From NCBI GenBank assembly GCA_029948255.1, contig JALIZF010001777.1:117501-181500 (forward strand): a stretch of DNA of 64,000 bases, read 5' to 3'. Below the pieces are notes generated by a model. That model did not search any database and was not told the origin of the DNA. It saw only the letters and a program-made list of their open reading frames with translations. Source of the stretch: Telmatactis stephensoni (lineage: Eukaryota; Cnidaria; Anthozoa; Actiniaria; Isophelliidae). Shown here in pieces: positions 52,564 to 64,000 of the stretch. The first letter of the stretch is position 1; the number at the start of each line of letters is the position of its first letter. The translations under genes were made by a program, and so were the position numbers.

Positions 52564-55469
52564 TATCGTCATTATGAAGAGAATGAAGAGAACAGTAGAC
52601 CAACTCATTGGGGGAACATGTCTTTTTGGATTCCTGAATGACAAAATGAACATAGACACGGCTCAAAAACCGCTGCGCATGCGCGAGTAAGACTAGAATT
52701 TAAAAAAACAAAATGGCGGACGAAATTTCTTGAATCAACACGATGTTCACTGCTTAAATACCCAGCCGGAAGAGACCTTATGATATTGGAAATCACTCTC
52801 AGGGGAAGAGCTGGTCCTTATCTTTCTTTCGGTATGACTGAAAGGAATACTTCACTTGACGATTTGCAAAATTATGGATGGTGAACAATGACAACTTGAC
52901 AAGTGTCGCCGATTACCGCCTATCGACAGTAGGTCACATTTTCGCCAGAAATAAGGTCATGTGTACAGACATAAGGATTCTAATACGCTTAAATTACTTT
53001 TAAGGACCTTACCTACAACATATCAAAAATGACTTTTTTTTAATCGATATGACTTTTTTTAATTTGCAAGTAAAGTCTGGTTATCTCTGCCAATGGCAAA
53101 CTACATTTCCTGAACACGCTACACTTCAAGATTTAGTGAATAAGTGAAACTTTTTTATTTCTATGAAGCCCTGGATTATATTTTTAACACTTGGCCAGGC
53201 TTGCAACTTATATAGCAATTCAATATTGGTGTCTTTTTTTCTGATAAACTGCATGATGTTGCACTGAATTATCCAGTTCTGAAAATTTAGATTCTCAATT
53301 TCATTTGAAAGCTGGTATATTAGGGAGCCCTTTTGTTAAAGCACAGTTCTTGTTTTATAATGGTAATTCACATTGTCATATAGCAAAAAACAAAAAAATG
53401 TATGAAACTGAAATATGTATTTCCTCTTACATTTCTATTTTTGAATGTATTTGTTTTGGATTTTAATGATCATCTTTCATATTTCCAATCCAATGCAAGT
53501 ACATTGAATAACCTACCTAAAAATACAAAAGGCTCAGCATATTATCTATTTTAGTTCTTGATCTAACATAATTTTGGTCTTTGGTAAGGAGGAGGGGGGG
53601 GGGGGGGGGGGGGTGGATAGGGTAGCTCTATTAGCCAGGGACACATTTATCATGTGAATATTTAAAGGTGGGGTAATGCATAAGTCAATGTGAACAGGCA
53701 ATATACCAAAAGTGCCACCACCACCTGGGGCAAAATTTTCATTTAAATCCCGTACTTTTCCCCTATTATCCCCCACCTTGTCCCAGGGTGGGGGAGGGGG
53801 GGGGGGGGGGGGGTCAGGGTTCACATTGACTCATGCATAACCTGCTTAGCCAAGGTAATGTTCATGATTGAAAACAACAACAAAAACAAGATGCAAAAAT
53901 TTGTCCTTTCATGCAGGAATTTATTGTAATGGTGGTATTATAAACTTTAGCAAAAGCCTACCTCTACATTATACCAATAGCCCCCTTCTTTCATGAAAAC
54001 AGGGCCTAAGACGAATATGATGTGAGAAATAAAATGTAATAATAGCAAGAAAAAAGTTCAAAAGGCTCTCTTTGTTATTTTTTTAAAAAACAATCCACAG
54101 ATCTCTTCTCTTAACCTGTAATTACATGGACATGGGAAGTTGGTGGCAGCCAATAATACACACATGTACATATGTACTGATGTAATATTGTAGTTACAGT
54201 GCAAATCCCAAAACTATGACCAGTTAAAATGTATTTGCCTATTTTCACCTGAGCAATCATCCAATCAGCATTCAAGTTATCTCTTACCTCTTATCTAAGT
54301 GCTAATTGGAAAACAGTACTAGTTTTTATTTATTTATCTTAGTATTTATTTTTTATTTCAGTTTATTTTATCTTTGTTAGTTTGTTTGTTTGTTTGTTTG
54401 TCTGTCTGTCTGTCTGTGTGTTTGTATGTTTGTGTTTGTCTGTCAGTCTGTTTCTGTGCAAATGGGTGAGCCTACTTGTTAGATAAGCTCATTCCTGTTC
54501 AGGATTTTTTCCCATAGTATTATTGTGGATTACTATGGAAACTTTTAAAGTAAGTTAAGTAATAAGGAAAGCCATCCATTGATTTTTTTATTGACAAAGG
54601 GAATCCACAAGATTTCTCTCTAGCAACACACTCAGTTTCTCTTGCAGCTATGAACTCAAACGGAGCAACTGACCTATAAGGAGAATATAAAAAAATATAA
54701 TCATTAAATTCTTTCACAACACCAAATTTTGAATGAATACTATATACTGCTTTGTGCATTGTTGACCAAAACAAATACCTACAAACATGAAAATGTTATT
54801 TCAATCAATGCAAACACAAATTAGAGTGTGACCAGTCCAAAACATTGATAATAAGTTGTGGCTTTTTGTCAACTGATTCAAGTCAAGTATAAGTGACTGA
54901 CTAACAGAACAAAGCAAAACTCAGAATGTAAAGCTACTTTATAAATAAACTTTGCAGAGGAAAACTGTACAAACATTGGAATTAAACACTGAAATCGGAG
55001 TGAACGGATGGAATCCATACATTATTCACACATCAGCCTGACTGCCTAATGAGTGATATCAAATAAATGAATCAAGAAAAGTACATCAAAAATGAAGAGG
55101 ATGTGATTCCAAATAGGCCAACTGTAGGGTATTGTCAGCTCTGTTTGACTCAACTGAAAACCCAGCTTAATTTAGCCAATTAACCCCATGCTAAAATTTG
55201 TCCCTGATACCATCTTTTATCATATGATATTGTTTTAATCAGTATGAATTTCTGCAATCAAACTTATTAAGTTGTGTTGTGAAGTGTGACAAAATGCACC
55301 AAATAAAAGTAAAACAAAGCAGTATGGCAGGGCAGTTGCAACACAACCCAACACCTTGAAATCGTTGCTACTTACACATGTATTATATATTTCGTATTGT
55401 TTTCGTACACAAACTTAAAATATTGTAAGGTGTAATGTTTTCCACATACAGCTCACTTAAACCTTACCT

Positions 55470-55552
55470 TCACTAATTCGATTCCCCTTCATCGCTCCAA
55501 ATAAAACAGCAGGCACCGCCTGTAATCCAAGATCTTGCGTTGCCATCATTTA
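55470..55552 (-). CDS. Possible first coding exon of an unrecognised minus-strand gene
   Basis: On the minus strand an ATG-ATG start opens a short frame, MMATQDLGLQAVPAVLFGAM and on to about 27 codons, ending at a good donor (GAAG, GTAAGG). A possible next exon begins near 54677 after a TTATAG acceptor, but it would close the frame after eight codons. It sits divergently upstream of SARS1, a common place for a small partner gene. I recognise no family. It may be a short protein, a non-coding RNA or chance. Confidence 0.25.
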
Positions 55553-55822
55553 TCTTGAGAAATCCTAACAATTATCTTTCACTCTGAATATTTTCAAGAA
55601 ATTGAGAAGACATCTAATGATTGAAAACAATGTAATCCTTTGGTAAAACTTCGTTCAGCGGCACTCCTTTGGTTTTGTTACGTAGACAGTTTGTTTAACT
55701 TTTCCCCGCTAAAGATCCTCATATTATCGACTTCTTTACAAGCTATTAAAAACTTGTTCTTTCCTTTACATCATGCTATAACTATGATTGTTCTTCTGGC
55801 CTTAAAAATATATATGAAGTGA

Positions 55823-56060
55823 ACATATTTTGCAAGAAACTACTGAAAAAATATTCTTCTTCGTCCGCCATTTTTTCTCTGCGAGCCTGCAAAATTTCAG
55901 CGGAAAACGCTTGTGCGCATATTCAGTTCAATTTTATTTCGACCAATCAGCGGTTTTTGAGCCGTGTCATGAACATATAAATAAGTAATGGAAAACACAT
56001 ACACAGGAAAACCAAACTAGAAAGTATATCCTCGAGCCCAGTCTTCCTTCACACTCGGTC
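55823..56060. promoter_or_regulatory. SARS1 upstream region, possibly bidirectional
   Basis: Contains a GTCCGCCATTTTT YY1-like site near 55863 and a CCAAT-type box (ACCAATCAG, near 55941). Part of it resembles, in inverse orientation, 52655-52735, including GACACGGCTCAAAAACCGC. No TATA box is evident. Confidence 0.4.
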
Positions 56061-59000
56061 ATGCAACGAGTTTTTCTGGGCAGGTTGCATCAGATTGGTG
56101 TTGTTCACTTTTCTTCCTCATTTCCAAGGTTTTTTAATAAGTCTGCAGTAAAAATGGTTCTAGACCTTGATCTGTTTAGGGTCGATAAGGGCGGAAACCC
56201 AGACAAAATACGTGAAAACCAAAGCAAACGATATTCGGACGTGACATTGGTTGATCAAGTCGTGGAAGCCGATTCACAATGGAGAAAAAGTAAGAAACCG
56301 GCACTTGGAAATAAAACTTTTACCTTTGTGTTGTTTTTATAAATTGTTTTACTTGATTTTAGTTCGTTTCTCTATGGACAACTGGAACAAACTCCGTAAT
56401 TTATGTAGCAAACAGATCGGCGAAAAAATGAAGGTAATTTGGTTTTAGGACTGGTTTTGTGTTGAACGTTCTTACACGTGTGTTATGCCATATAGTACCA
56501 TTTATATCCTTAGAAAAATCAGCAAAGTATTTTCAAAAGAGCAAAATATAAGAGGTTTTGGCTGAAAAGTTATCAAAAATAAATATATTTGAGATTTTTA
56601 TAGTCAATGTCTGGGGACAGCGCATGTTGAATGTGATTTGTTGGGAATAAGCTAAGGGCAACCGTTCCATGTACAGAAAGAATGTAATTAAAGAAATACA
56701 AGTCATTCTGAATCATATTTTCTTTTGAAGTTTTTATATAGTTAATCATTAATCATGATCAATTGTTTACCATAATCTGTTTACAGAATGTTTCTTTGCA
56801 TTTGTTTTCATTTCATTTTCACTTGAATCACTATTTCTCCGTTATTGGTCAATGATAAACTGAGGCCAATTAATATGCCACTCTTGTCATGTATTTGTAC
56901 CTAATACTAGAGCAAATTTCATATGAGTGTGAAATGGTCCTCATGGTGCAGTGACTGTATCAGTGCCTTGTTGTCTATAAAAACATTTGAAATTACTGCT
57001 GCAAACCGTGCCGTGGCATTGTGGTGCCATTTTCACAGTCATACGAAGACTACAGTTTATTGAGTTGTGGGAGCCCTTGCATGTTCAGGGCCCCTAAAAA
57101 AACAAGAGATAGCTAGGACCACTCGACACATAAAGGCTGGTTCACACTAGCGTCAGATTCGGAATCAGAAGCAGAAAACAAAGGAAAAGACAAAAGAGTT
57201 AAGTCAAGCGTGTGACATAAGACATCGACATAAGCATTGCAAGAAGCATAAGACCAAGCATAAGCATAATCAAAGACAAAGGAAGGAACAAAGAAAAACA
57301 CCTTTCTTTTGTATTCTAATCCCTAAATTCTTTGTTGTTTTCTTACGATTCCGATTCTGATTCCGACGCTAGTGTGAACCAGCCTTAAGAGATTGTTGGC
57401 CAAGTTCCTCAATTTGAAATTTGCATAAATATCATTTAGCAACATTAAAATGGTACATTTGCATATGGCAAATTTGACTGTGATATCTGATAACTAATTA
57501 AAAATAAGGTGGCATCATGCATGTTAAGATTTGAGTAGATCCACAAAAATGAAAGTTTAAGTCTAGAAGTTAAAATGTCTTTTTATTCAAATAATAATAA
57601 TTAAAAATATATAATTATATATATTAGTGTAAAAATTTGATTCTTCTAGAAAAAAGAACCAGTTGGAGATAGTGATGCATTACCACAAGCAATTCTGGAC
57701 AAACTAGAGACGCTCACACCTGATGATTTACAGGTATTGTGTATAATAAGTGACTGATTAAAACAGTAGTTCTATAGATTAGAATATTGGTGGATTGGGT
57801 GTTCAGTGACCCTCTCTTGTCATATTTTATTTGAAATGGCTTGTTACTGTTTCTGGTTATTGATTAATTGATTGATTGATTGATTGATTTGTAGTTTTTG
57901 TGGCTAGAGCCTTGTAGAGGCCGAGCTACTATGTCATTGGGTCGTAAGTCCTAGTGTAAGTAACACCACAGGAACTCCTCAAAACCCTGATTTTTGGCAT
58001 ATTAGCATGTATTTTGCTAGTCCAGACGCTGGGCCCTCCTTTGTTGCTCCTCTTTTTTATTTGGGCTTCCTGTCTTGCGACACAGGAAGCCCAAATAAAA
58101 AAGAGGAGCGGCGAAGAAGGGGTCAGCGTCTGAACTAGTATTTTGCTAGAGACCTAACCTGTCATGTCTCAATCAGACTCGAGGGTAAATAAAGTTTATC
58201 TTTTTATCTGTCTGTTTCAAAATTGTGAATTATATTTTATTCCATTAATAATAATAAGTAATAATATTAAACTTTATTTATATAGTGTTAGTAACAAGAA
58301 TTGATCTATTAAGTGCTTCACAAAAATTTATACAAATAAACAATATGATCATAATAAGTCACTTAAAATATAGAACTTACTTGCCTAATGATAGTTAGAG
58401 GCATCATGTATCACAAATTTAACTAAATCCCACTGCTGAAAAATCTATGATCCCATTATCAATAAATTGAAAAAAATATGCAAAAAAAATTCATTTTTAT
58501 TATTATCTTTGTTTTCATTTTTAATAAAATTCCCCAGAACCCCTCTATCTCTGGGTTAGTTTATGACATTTAGAACTACAGGCAGGAAGTTTGCTTAATT
58601 TTTCAGGCAACAAAATTTTAATAAGCTAATGACATATAAGTAGATTGTAAGTTGCATTTCAAATTTTTACTCAAAGTCATTTTCATCACATAAACAGTTG
58701 TAGTAATTACACTTTCCTTAGAAGTGAGTTTTTGATCTAACATTGAATGATTCTTTTGACTTATTACAGATATTGACAGTTACTCAAATCAAAAAGGTTC
58801 GTGCTTTGGTGGATGAAGGAATGGAAAAATGTAATGTTGAAGTTGTTCGACTAGAGAAACTAAGGAATGAAAAACTCTTTGAAGTGGGGAACTGGATTCA
58901 CAAATCTGTTCACATCAGTAATGATGAGGTACATACATGTTATTAGCATAAAAATATTAGATACCAGTAACATATCCTAGTGAAAGACAGTTCAAGTGGT

Positions 59001-60876
59001 CAAGGGATAACAAAGTGCAAAGGGACAGTGAAAAATAGTTTGAATAGTTTCAGTTGAATTACTGTCATGTGCTACCCTCTTAAAATAGAGACTCACAATT
59101 ATTTAAATTTATACCTCCATTATTTAACTCAAGATATGTAATACTACTTTTATGCCTTAAAGATACAATCTTTTCTTGATTAAATAGTTCATGCCTTCAT
59201 GAAAGATCAAGTGGCTCTCTCCAGCTTAACCAAACCCTTGGGGACCCAAGGTGAAAGGGGAGGGGAAGGGGAGGCGAGGCAAGGGGAAAAGGGGAAGGAT
59301 CAGGAAAAGCTACAAACTCTTGTTCAATCTGATGGCTTTACCAACATTTGCATAATTACGTGCTGTGCTGGTCAAAAGTCTAGTCTGGAAACAGGAATGG
59401 GAATAGGGTGAAAGACTGCTATCAATCCAACTTGATGTTCAGATAGTCACACACATAGACTGAGAGCTCTATGATATAAAAAAATTCTGCCTGTTTGTGG
59501 GACTTAGATTCATGGTAGTCAAACACTCTAACCCTTATTCTATTTGAGACTTTTGTCTGATTCAGTGGATAATTATGCAATTTATGGTAATCATGTCACA
59601 GTGGTCATAATTATAGCAGAATAGAATAACTAAATAATATTTCTTCATTTGGAAAAAATATAGGATGAAAATCCAGTAGAGAGAACCTTTGGTGACTGTT
59701 CTGTTCGTAAAAAATATTCCCATGTTGATTTGGTCCACATGGTGGATGGTGTAGATACTGACAAAGGATCTGCTGTAGCTGGTGGAAGAGGCTATTTCCT
59801 AAAGGTGTGGGATTCATATGTGATATTAGGACTGTAGAATTCTGATGAGCATTCCTCTTTAACTAAAAATATTGTAAACCTCCAACAAAGGTGGATTTAA
59901 ATTGCAATTTCAATTAAGCCAGAGAGTTTATTATAGAAATTGTAATTACAAGATTATTCAACCACCAATTAACCCATTTTGCTAGTTTGCTGTGTTACTT
60001 GTGATAATAACAACATAGAAGTACTGTTGCTCCTTTACCCGTCCCCTTGGCTATTGGATATATCACTAGTCCTGACATGCCCTGATTTTATTAATAATTT
60101 ATGGCAAGATTAGTAAGTTATTTAATCTAATTTAAGATGGTATTGATTGTTGCTTCTGTTATTATATCCTCTAGGGACCGCTTGTGTTCTTAGAACATGC
60201 TCTCATCCAGCATGCTACGAGAATGTTGTATGAAAAAGGCTTTATACCTCTTAGTACCCCATACTTCATGAGAAAAGAGGTCATGCAAGAAGTGGCCCAG
60301 CTTAGTCAATTTGATGAAGAACTGTACAAGGTAAGTTATTAACAACTTACAATTATTATAAACATCACCATCACCAACACCACCAAAAACAGCACTACCA
60401 CTACCAACAACAGCACACCACCACTAACAACAACAGCATCACCACCAACAACATCACCACCAATACTAACAACAACAGCAGCACCACTACCAGCAACAAC
60501 AGCACATTGTCCACCCACAAAAACAGCACTACCACCAACAATAACAGTACCACCATATGGTACCACCAACAACAGCACTACCACTATCTGCAATGACAAC
60601 ACTAACACCAACAACAGTAGCACTATCATCATCATCATCATCATCACCACCAACAGCATCACCACCAACAATGATAACCACAACCACCACCACCAACAAC
60701 AACAACAACAGCACCACTGCCAAACCACCACCACTACTAACAACAACAACAACACCAACAGCGCTAGCAGCTGCATCATTACCACCGCCACCAACAACAA
60801 CAACACCACTGCCTCCAACAACAACAACAGCACTACCACCAACAGCAGCAGCACCACCACCACAAACAGCACCACT

Positions 60877-60908
<32 letters not shown>

Positions 60909-63775
60909 CAACAACAGCACTACCACCAACAGCAGCAGCACCACCACCACCACAAACAGCAGCACCATTACCAACACCACCAACAAAAATGCCACCACTT
61001 GCATAGTTATCAAAAATAATTGCTGAACATTGAGGCGGACATTAATTTGTAAAGAACAAAGCTATCACTATTTGAGGTACCAGCCAGAGACCTTATAAAA
61101 TAAGTATTCCTTTTAGCTAGCAAAACATAAACTTGTCAGTGGCATCATTGGACAGTGGAGAAGGAAGAGTGGTTGAGTGTTGAAAATGTGGGCCTCACTG
61201 CTTGGAAAGTGCAAACTAGAATTATCCCATGACAATATAACTCTCAGGTGTCCATTATTTCATCAGGTTGTAGGTAAAGGTGCAGATGAGGCTGGTTATG
61301 AGGAGAAGTATCTCATTGCAACAAGTGAGCAGCCAATTGCTGCTTATCATCGTGGTGAATGGATGGACAGAAATGATCTACCCAAGAAATATGCTGGTTT
61401 TTCCTCATGCTTTAGGCAAGAAGTTGGTGCACATGGTCGAGATACTCGTGGTATTTTCAGAGTACATCAGTTTGAAAAGGTATACAACATCGTAATTGCA
61501 TAATGCAGCTTCATGTATTAAAAATGTGTTAAAGGTAAAAGACATGTTAAAAAGAGTACTTAGTTTGCTTAAAAGTCAGCAGCTCATCATTGGAGTGAAA
61601 CATCCATGAAGGGCTTAAGCTTGAAACACCAGCATTATTAGTAGCACTCTTTTTAACAGTGTTAAACTCTTTTTTAAAGTGTTATTTCATTTTGCTCATC
61701 TTTATACTGTCTCTAACTGATGCAGCAAATACTTGATACACTTTCTATAGACTGATTTCTCAAGGCTGCATGCAATACTTTCATTTGATTGGCCAAGAAA
61801 ATGTTTTTCAACTTTAGTTTAAATTTGGAAAGTTTCTATAACTAAAACAATTTAAAAAACGATTTTTGTCTTTAACTGTGAAAAACTGTGCTTTATTCTT
61901 GATTTGTAGACTATAACAGTTGCAAATAATTTTACTTGGCCCATCTATGGTCTGACAAAGCTGTGTGCCCAATGTTGAGAAATTGGTGTCTTAACAAAAA
62001 TTATTAATGTTTGATTACATGTTCTTTGTAACAGGTAGAACAGTTTGTCATCTGCTCTCCTCATGATGATATATCTTGGCAAATATTTGATGAAATGATA
62101 ACCAATGCTGAGGACTTCACAAAATCACTGGGAATTCCTTACAGGATAGTGAACATTGTTTCTGGTATGTTATGTTTTAAATAAAGTTTTTCTTTGTGTT
62201 GAGAGCACATTTCTTAGAGACCCAGTGATGTTATAGTCACTCATTCCATATCTACTGAAACATCTAGTTAACCTATATAAATATTGGAATAATTTTGCAT
62301 ACTCTATCTCCAAATCAAATGAGCCCAGGAGTATTGTGCTGACCTTCTCGCTCCTAGAGACAATACCCATGGGTATGTTGTCTGCTAGGACTGTTCCAGA
62401 AGTGGAAATTTTGAGAATTTCATCTCTTTCTGATTGGTCAACAAATCACAGCTGCTGTACATGTTAAAATTTGGCTTCAGCAATAACTTCTTAGACTATG
62501 TTTGCAGGGAGTGGGAGTTTCCTGGGAGTGAAAAATGGTTGACAAAATGATACCCTAGGTTGACCAAAATAGAATCTTTATTTCTCTCTTTTATGAATCC
62601 ACAAGCTAGCTTAAAGTTGTCTCTGAGCAAAACAGTGCATTTTGATAGTACCTCTCAAAAACTAAAGTAGAATAGACTAGTTTATGATTATCATTTATAC
62701 AATCATGTATTTTTAGGTGCTTTAAACAATGCTGCTGCTAAGAAGCTGGACTTAGAAGCCTGGTTTCCAGCTAGTGGTGCATTTAGGGAGCTAGTGTCAT
62801 GTTCAAATTGTACTGATTATCAAGCAAGAAGACTTCAAGTGCGATTTGGTCAAACCAAGAAAATGGGAGCAAGTGTAAGTTGCAATAATTATTTAGTGTC
62901 TGTTGCACGGAGAATGTGCCCTAAGATGATATTTGGCAGCCTACTGACTTACAGACTGATGACGTCCATCACAGAAAAGGCAGTCACTGGCATTTATCAT
63001 ATGACCTGTACAGCCCTGCTTGCACATTCTTAATAAAGCCTTTGGAAAAGATGAGGTGATGTGGGTCGTACAGCTTAGTGTGAGGAGACAGGAAAAACCC
63101 ATACAGCCCTGCTCATTTCTGTGTGCTATAATTTGATTTGTATAACAGAGATTTTTAGCACTTTTTGTAACAGAAAAATCAGGTCATATGATAAAATGCT
63201 TACTGACTGAGTTAGGTTGGGCTGGGTGGGTAATTATTTGGCTCTTGGGCGTTTCAAGTGCAGCAAGATCTGTACAAAATTAATGATCTTGAGCCAAATA
63301 TTTTCCTGTCCAGCCCTCCTACTCAGTCAATAAGTACATGCGCATTACTAGCCTAACATCAGCAAGCAACAATTTCAGAGCTCAGTTTCTCAACCTAGAA
63401 ATTTATGGCTAAATTCATTTTGATTTTTACAGGTCTGTTATAATAAAATTATGTTTCTAATGCACATTTTTGATAAAATTTACTTTGTTTTATCAGACTG
63501 AATATGTGCATATGTTGAATGCCACAATGTGTGCTGTTACTCGTGTTATCTGTGCAATCCTTGAGAACTGCCAAGATGAAGAAGGCATCACCATGCCCCA
63601 GGCTCTCCATCCCTACCTTCCTGCTAGCTTGCATTACTTCAAGTTTGTTAAACCAGCACCCATTGATGAAAAACCTGAAGCTAAGAAACAAAAAAAGAAA
63701 AGCAAAGGCAAAGGAGGCAAAGAAAATGTTGGTTGTTTAGAACAGAAAATGGAGAATTTGGATGTGGAAAAGTAA
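56061..63775 (+). CDS. SARS1: Seryl-tRNA synthetase (SARS1), 10 exons, 508 aa, or 539 aa from an upstream in-frame ATG
   Basis: Class II synthetase that charges tRNA-Ser (and tRNA-Sec). Exons: 56061/56154-56289, 56363-56433, 57650-57733, 58770-58928, 59664-59804, 60175-60330, 61267-61479, 62035-62164, 62717-62874, 63497-63775; phases all agree. Seen: [14 protein letters not shown], the first Met of cytosolic SerRS, at 56154; the N-terminal coiled-coil arm; [34 protein letters not shown]; motif 2 [25 protein letters not shown]; and motif 3-like [14 protein letters not shown] Lys-rich C-terminal tail follows FVKPAPID, typical of animal cytosolic enzymes. Odd: an ATG at 56061, 31 codons upstream and in frame, adds an extension with Arg, Lys and His, Phe and Ser, and no acidic residue, like a mitochondrial presequence. 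Its context is weaker (G at -3, C at +4) than the second ATG (A at -3, G at +4), which suits leaky scanning. Intron 6 holds a CAA/CAC repeat. Confidence 0.95.
56908..57055. mobile_element. MITE family A, copy (SARS1 intron 2)
   Basis: CATATGAGTGTGAAATGG at the left, TTTTCACAGTCATACGAAG at the right and core TCTATAAAAACATTTGAAAT. Confidence 0.65.
57134..57385. mobile_element. Harbinger-like MITE, 252 bp, TAA target duplication (SARS1 intron 2)
   Basis: Ends AGGCTGGTTCACACTAGCGT and inverse, flanked by TAA at 57131-57133 and 57386-57388. Inner arms GATTCGGAATC repeat the pattern. Confidence 0.75.
58017..58139. mobile_element. Near-perfect hairpin element in SARS1 intron 3
   Basis: CTAGTCCAGACGCTGGGCCC folds onto its inverse at 58120-58139; the stem runs on through TTTTTTATTTGGGCTTCCTG with a loop of under 12 bases. 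GGGCTTCCT motifs also occur at 1340-1415. Confidence 0.7.
60345..61003. repeat. CAA/CAC compound microsatellite in SARS1 intron 6
   Basis: About 660 bp of mixed ACC, AAC and AGC triplets between exon 6 (ends 60330) and exon 7 (starts 61267). Thr/Pro and Val/Leu frames over it are not genes. Confidence 0.95.
63203..63346. mobile_element. MITE family C, copy (SARS1 intron 9)
   Basis: TACTGACTGAGTTAGGTTGG at the left and CCTACTCAGTCAATAAGTA at the right; inner arms contain TTGGCTC and GAGCCAAATATTTTCC. Confidence 0.65.
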
Positions 63776-63831
63776 AGCAAAATAGAAACTGCACTATAAG
63801 GAAACATCTAGAATGCTTTCAAAATCGACTA

Positions 63832-63837
63832 AATAAA
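63832..63837 (+). terminator. Polyadenylation signal AATAAA of SARS1
   Basis: Canonical AATAAA 57 bases after the SARS1 stop codon. Confidence 0.65.
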
Positions 63838-64000
63838 TTTATAACATCTCCAGTTTAGTGAAGAAACAATATAAACTGTTTTGTTCCACTGATATCAGAA
63901 ATGTAAGGTTTCCCAGAGAGAAAAAGGAAAATAATTGCTCTCAACAACTTTTTATCTGAGACTAATAAAATAAAATTCCTCACTTAAAGCTAATAATTAT

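Larger units (their letters stand above)
51502..55822. other. Intergenic region ATOX1 to SARS1
   Basis: No recognised gene. Holds foldback elements at 51950-52195 and 52353-52563, two poly-G tracts (53586-53613, 53790-53813) with an inverted repeat between and after them, and TGTC/TGTT microsatellites near 54380-54445. Weak evidence for a small minus-strand gene at 55470-55552. Confidence 0.5.

Noticed and set aside
54520..54774. 84-aa minus-strand frame as an independent gene
   Set aside because: No family match, and most of the frame lies upstream of a plausible acceptor; kept only as a weak part of the possible gene at 55470.
60339..61013. 224-aa Val/Leu-rich frame (-) and 149-aa Thr/Pro-rich frame (+)
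   Set aside because: Products of the CAA/CAC microsatellite inside SARS1 intron 6, which is bounded by well-supported exons.

Overview
The window is animal nuclear DNA: AT-rich, intron-rich, with GT-AG introns, AATAAA signals, long microsatellites and many small DNA-transposon relics. A cnidarian, probably an anthozoan such as a coral or anemone, fits best. That rests on the mix of conserved animal genes, the density of short inverted-repeat elements, and a seryl-tRNA synthetase that carries an apparent mitochondrial presequence. The phylum is an inference. Genes were recognised by reading translations against protein families I know; no database search was run.

Layout. 218-18478 (-): the 5' half of a bridge-like lipid transfer protein 1 gene (BLTP1/KIAA1109/Tweek), 31 coding exons, running off the left edge. 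18809-24649 (+): TAF3, a TFIID subunit with an N-terminal histone fold and a C-terminal PHD finger, head-to-head with BLTP1 across about 330 bp. 27332-31424 (-) and 34309-36598 (-): two tandem membrane-bound class 3 lipase paralogs; the first is joined to a SAM-domain exon. 39610-44844 (-): a complete four-exon monoamine oxidase. 45459-47061 (+): SNW1/SKIP, intronless, with one apparent frameshift. 49281-51501 (+): ATOX1 copper chaperone. 56061-63775 (+): cytosolic seryl-tRNA synthetase, complete, with an upstream in-frame start that adds a presequence-like extension.

The conserved genes (lipid transfer, transcription, splicing, copper handling, translation, amine oxidation) share no obvious pathway. 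The accessory content is the lipase pair and the repeats. The repeats include Harbinger-like elements (TTA/TAA target duplications), Mutator-like elements (9-bp duplications), a 411-bp hairpin element just upstream of the MAO start codon, a tRNA-derived SINE, and an inverted-repeat element with an internal minisatellite.

The most notable observations are the SAM-7TM-lipase architecture and its exon swap against the neighbouring paralog, a gene-conversion-like tract over the lipase catalytic region, the possibly dual-targeted SerRS, and four apparent single-base insertions in conserved exons that look like base-level assembly errors.
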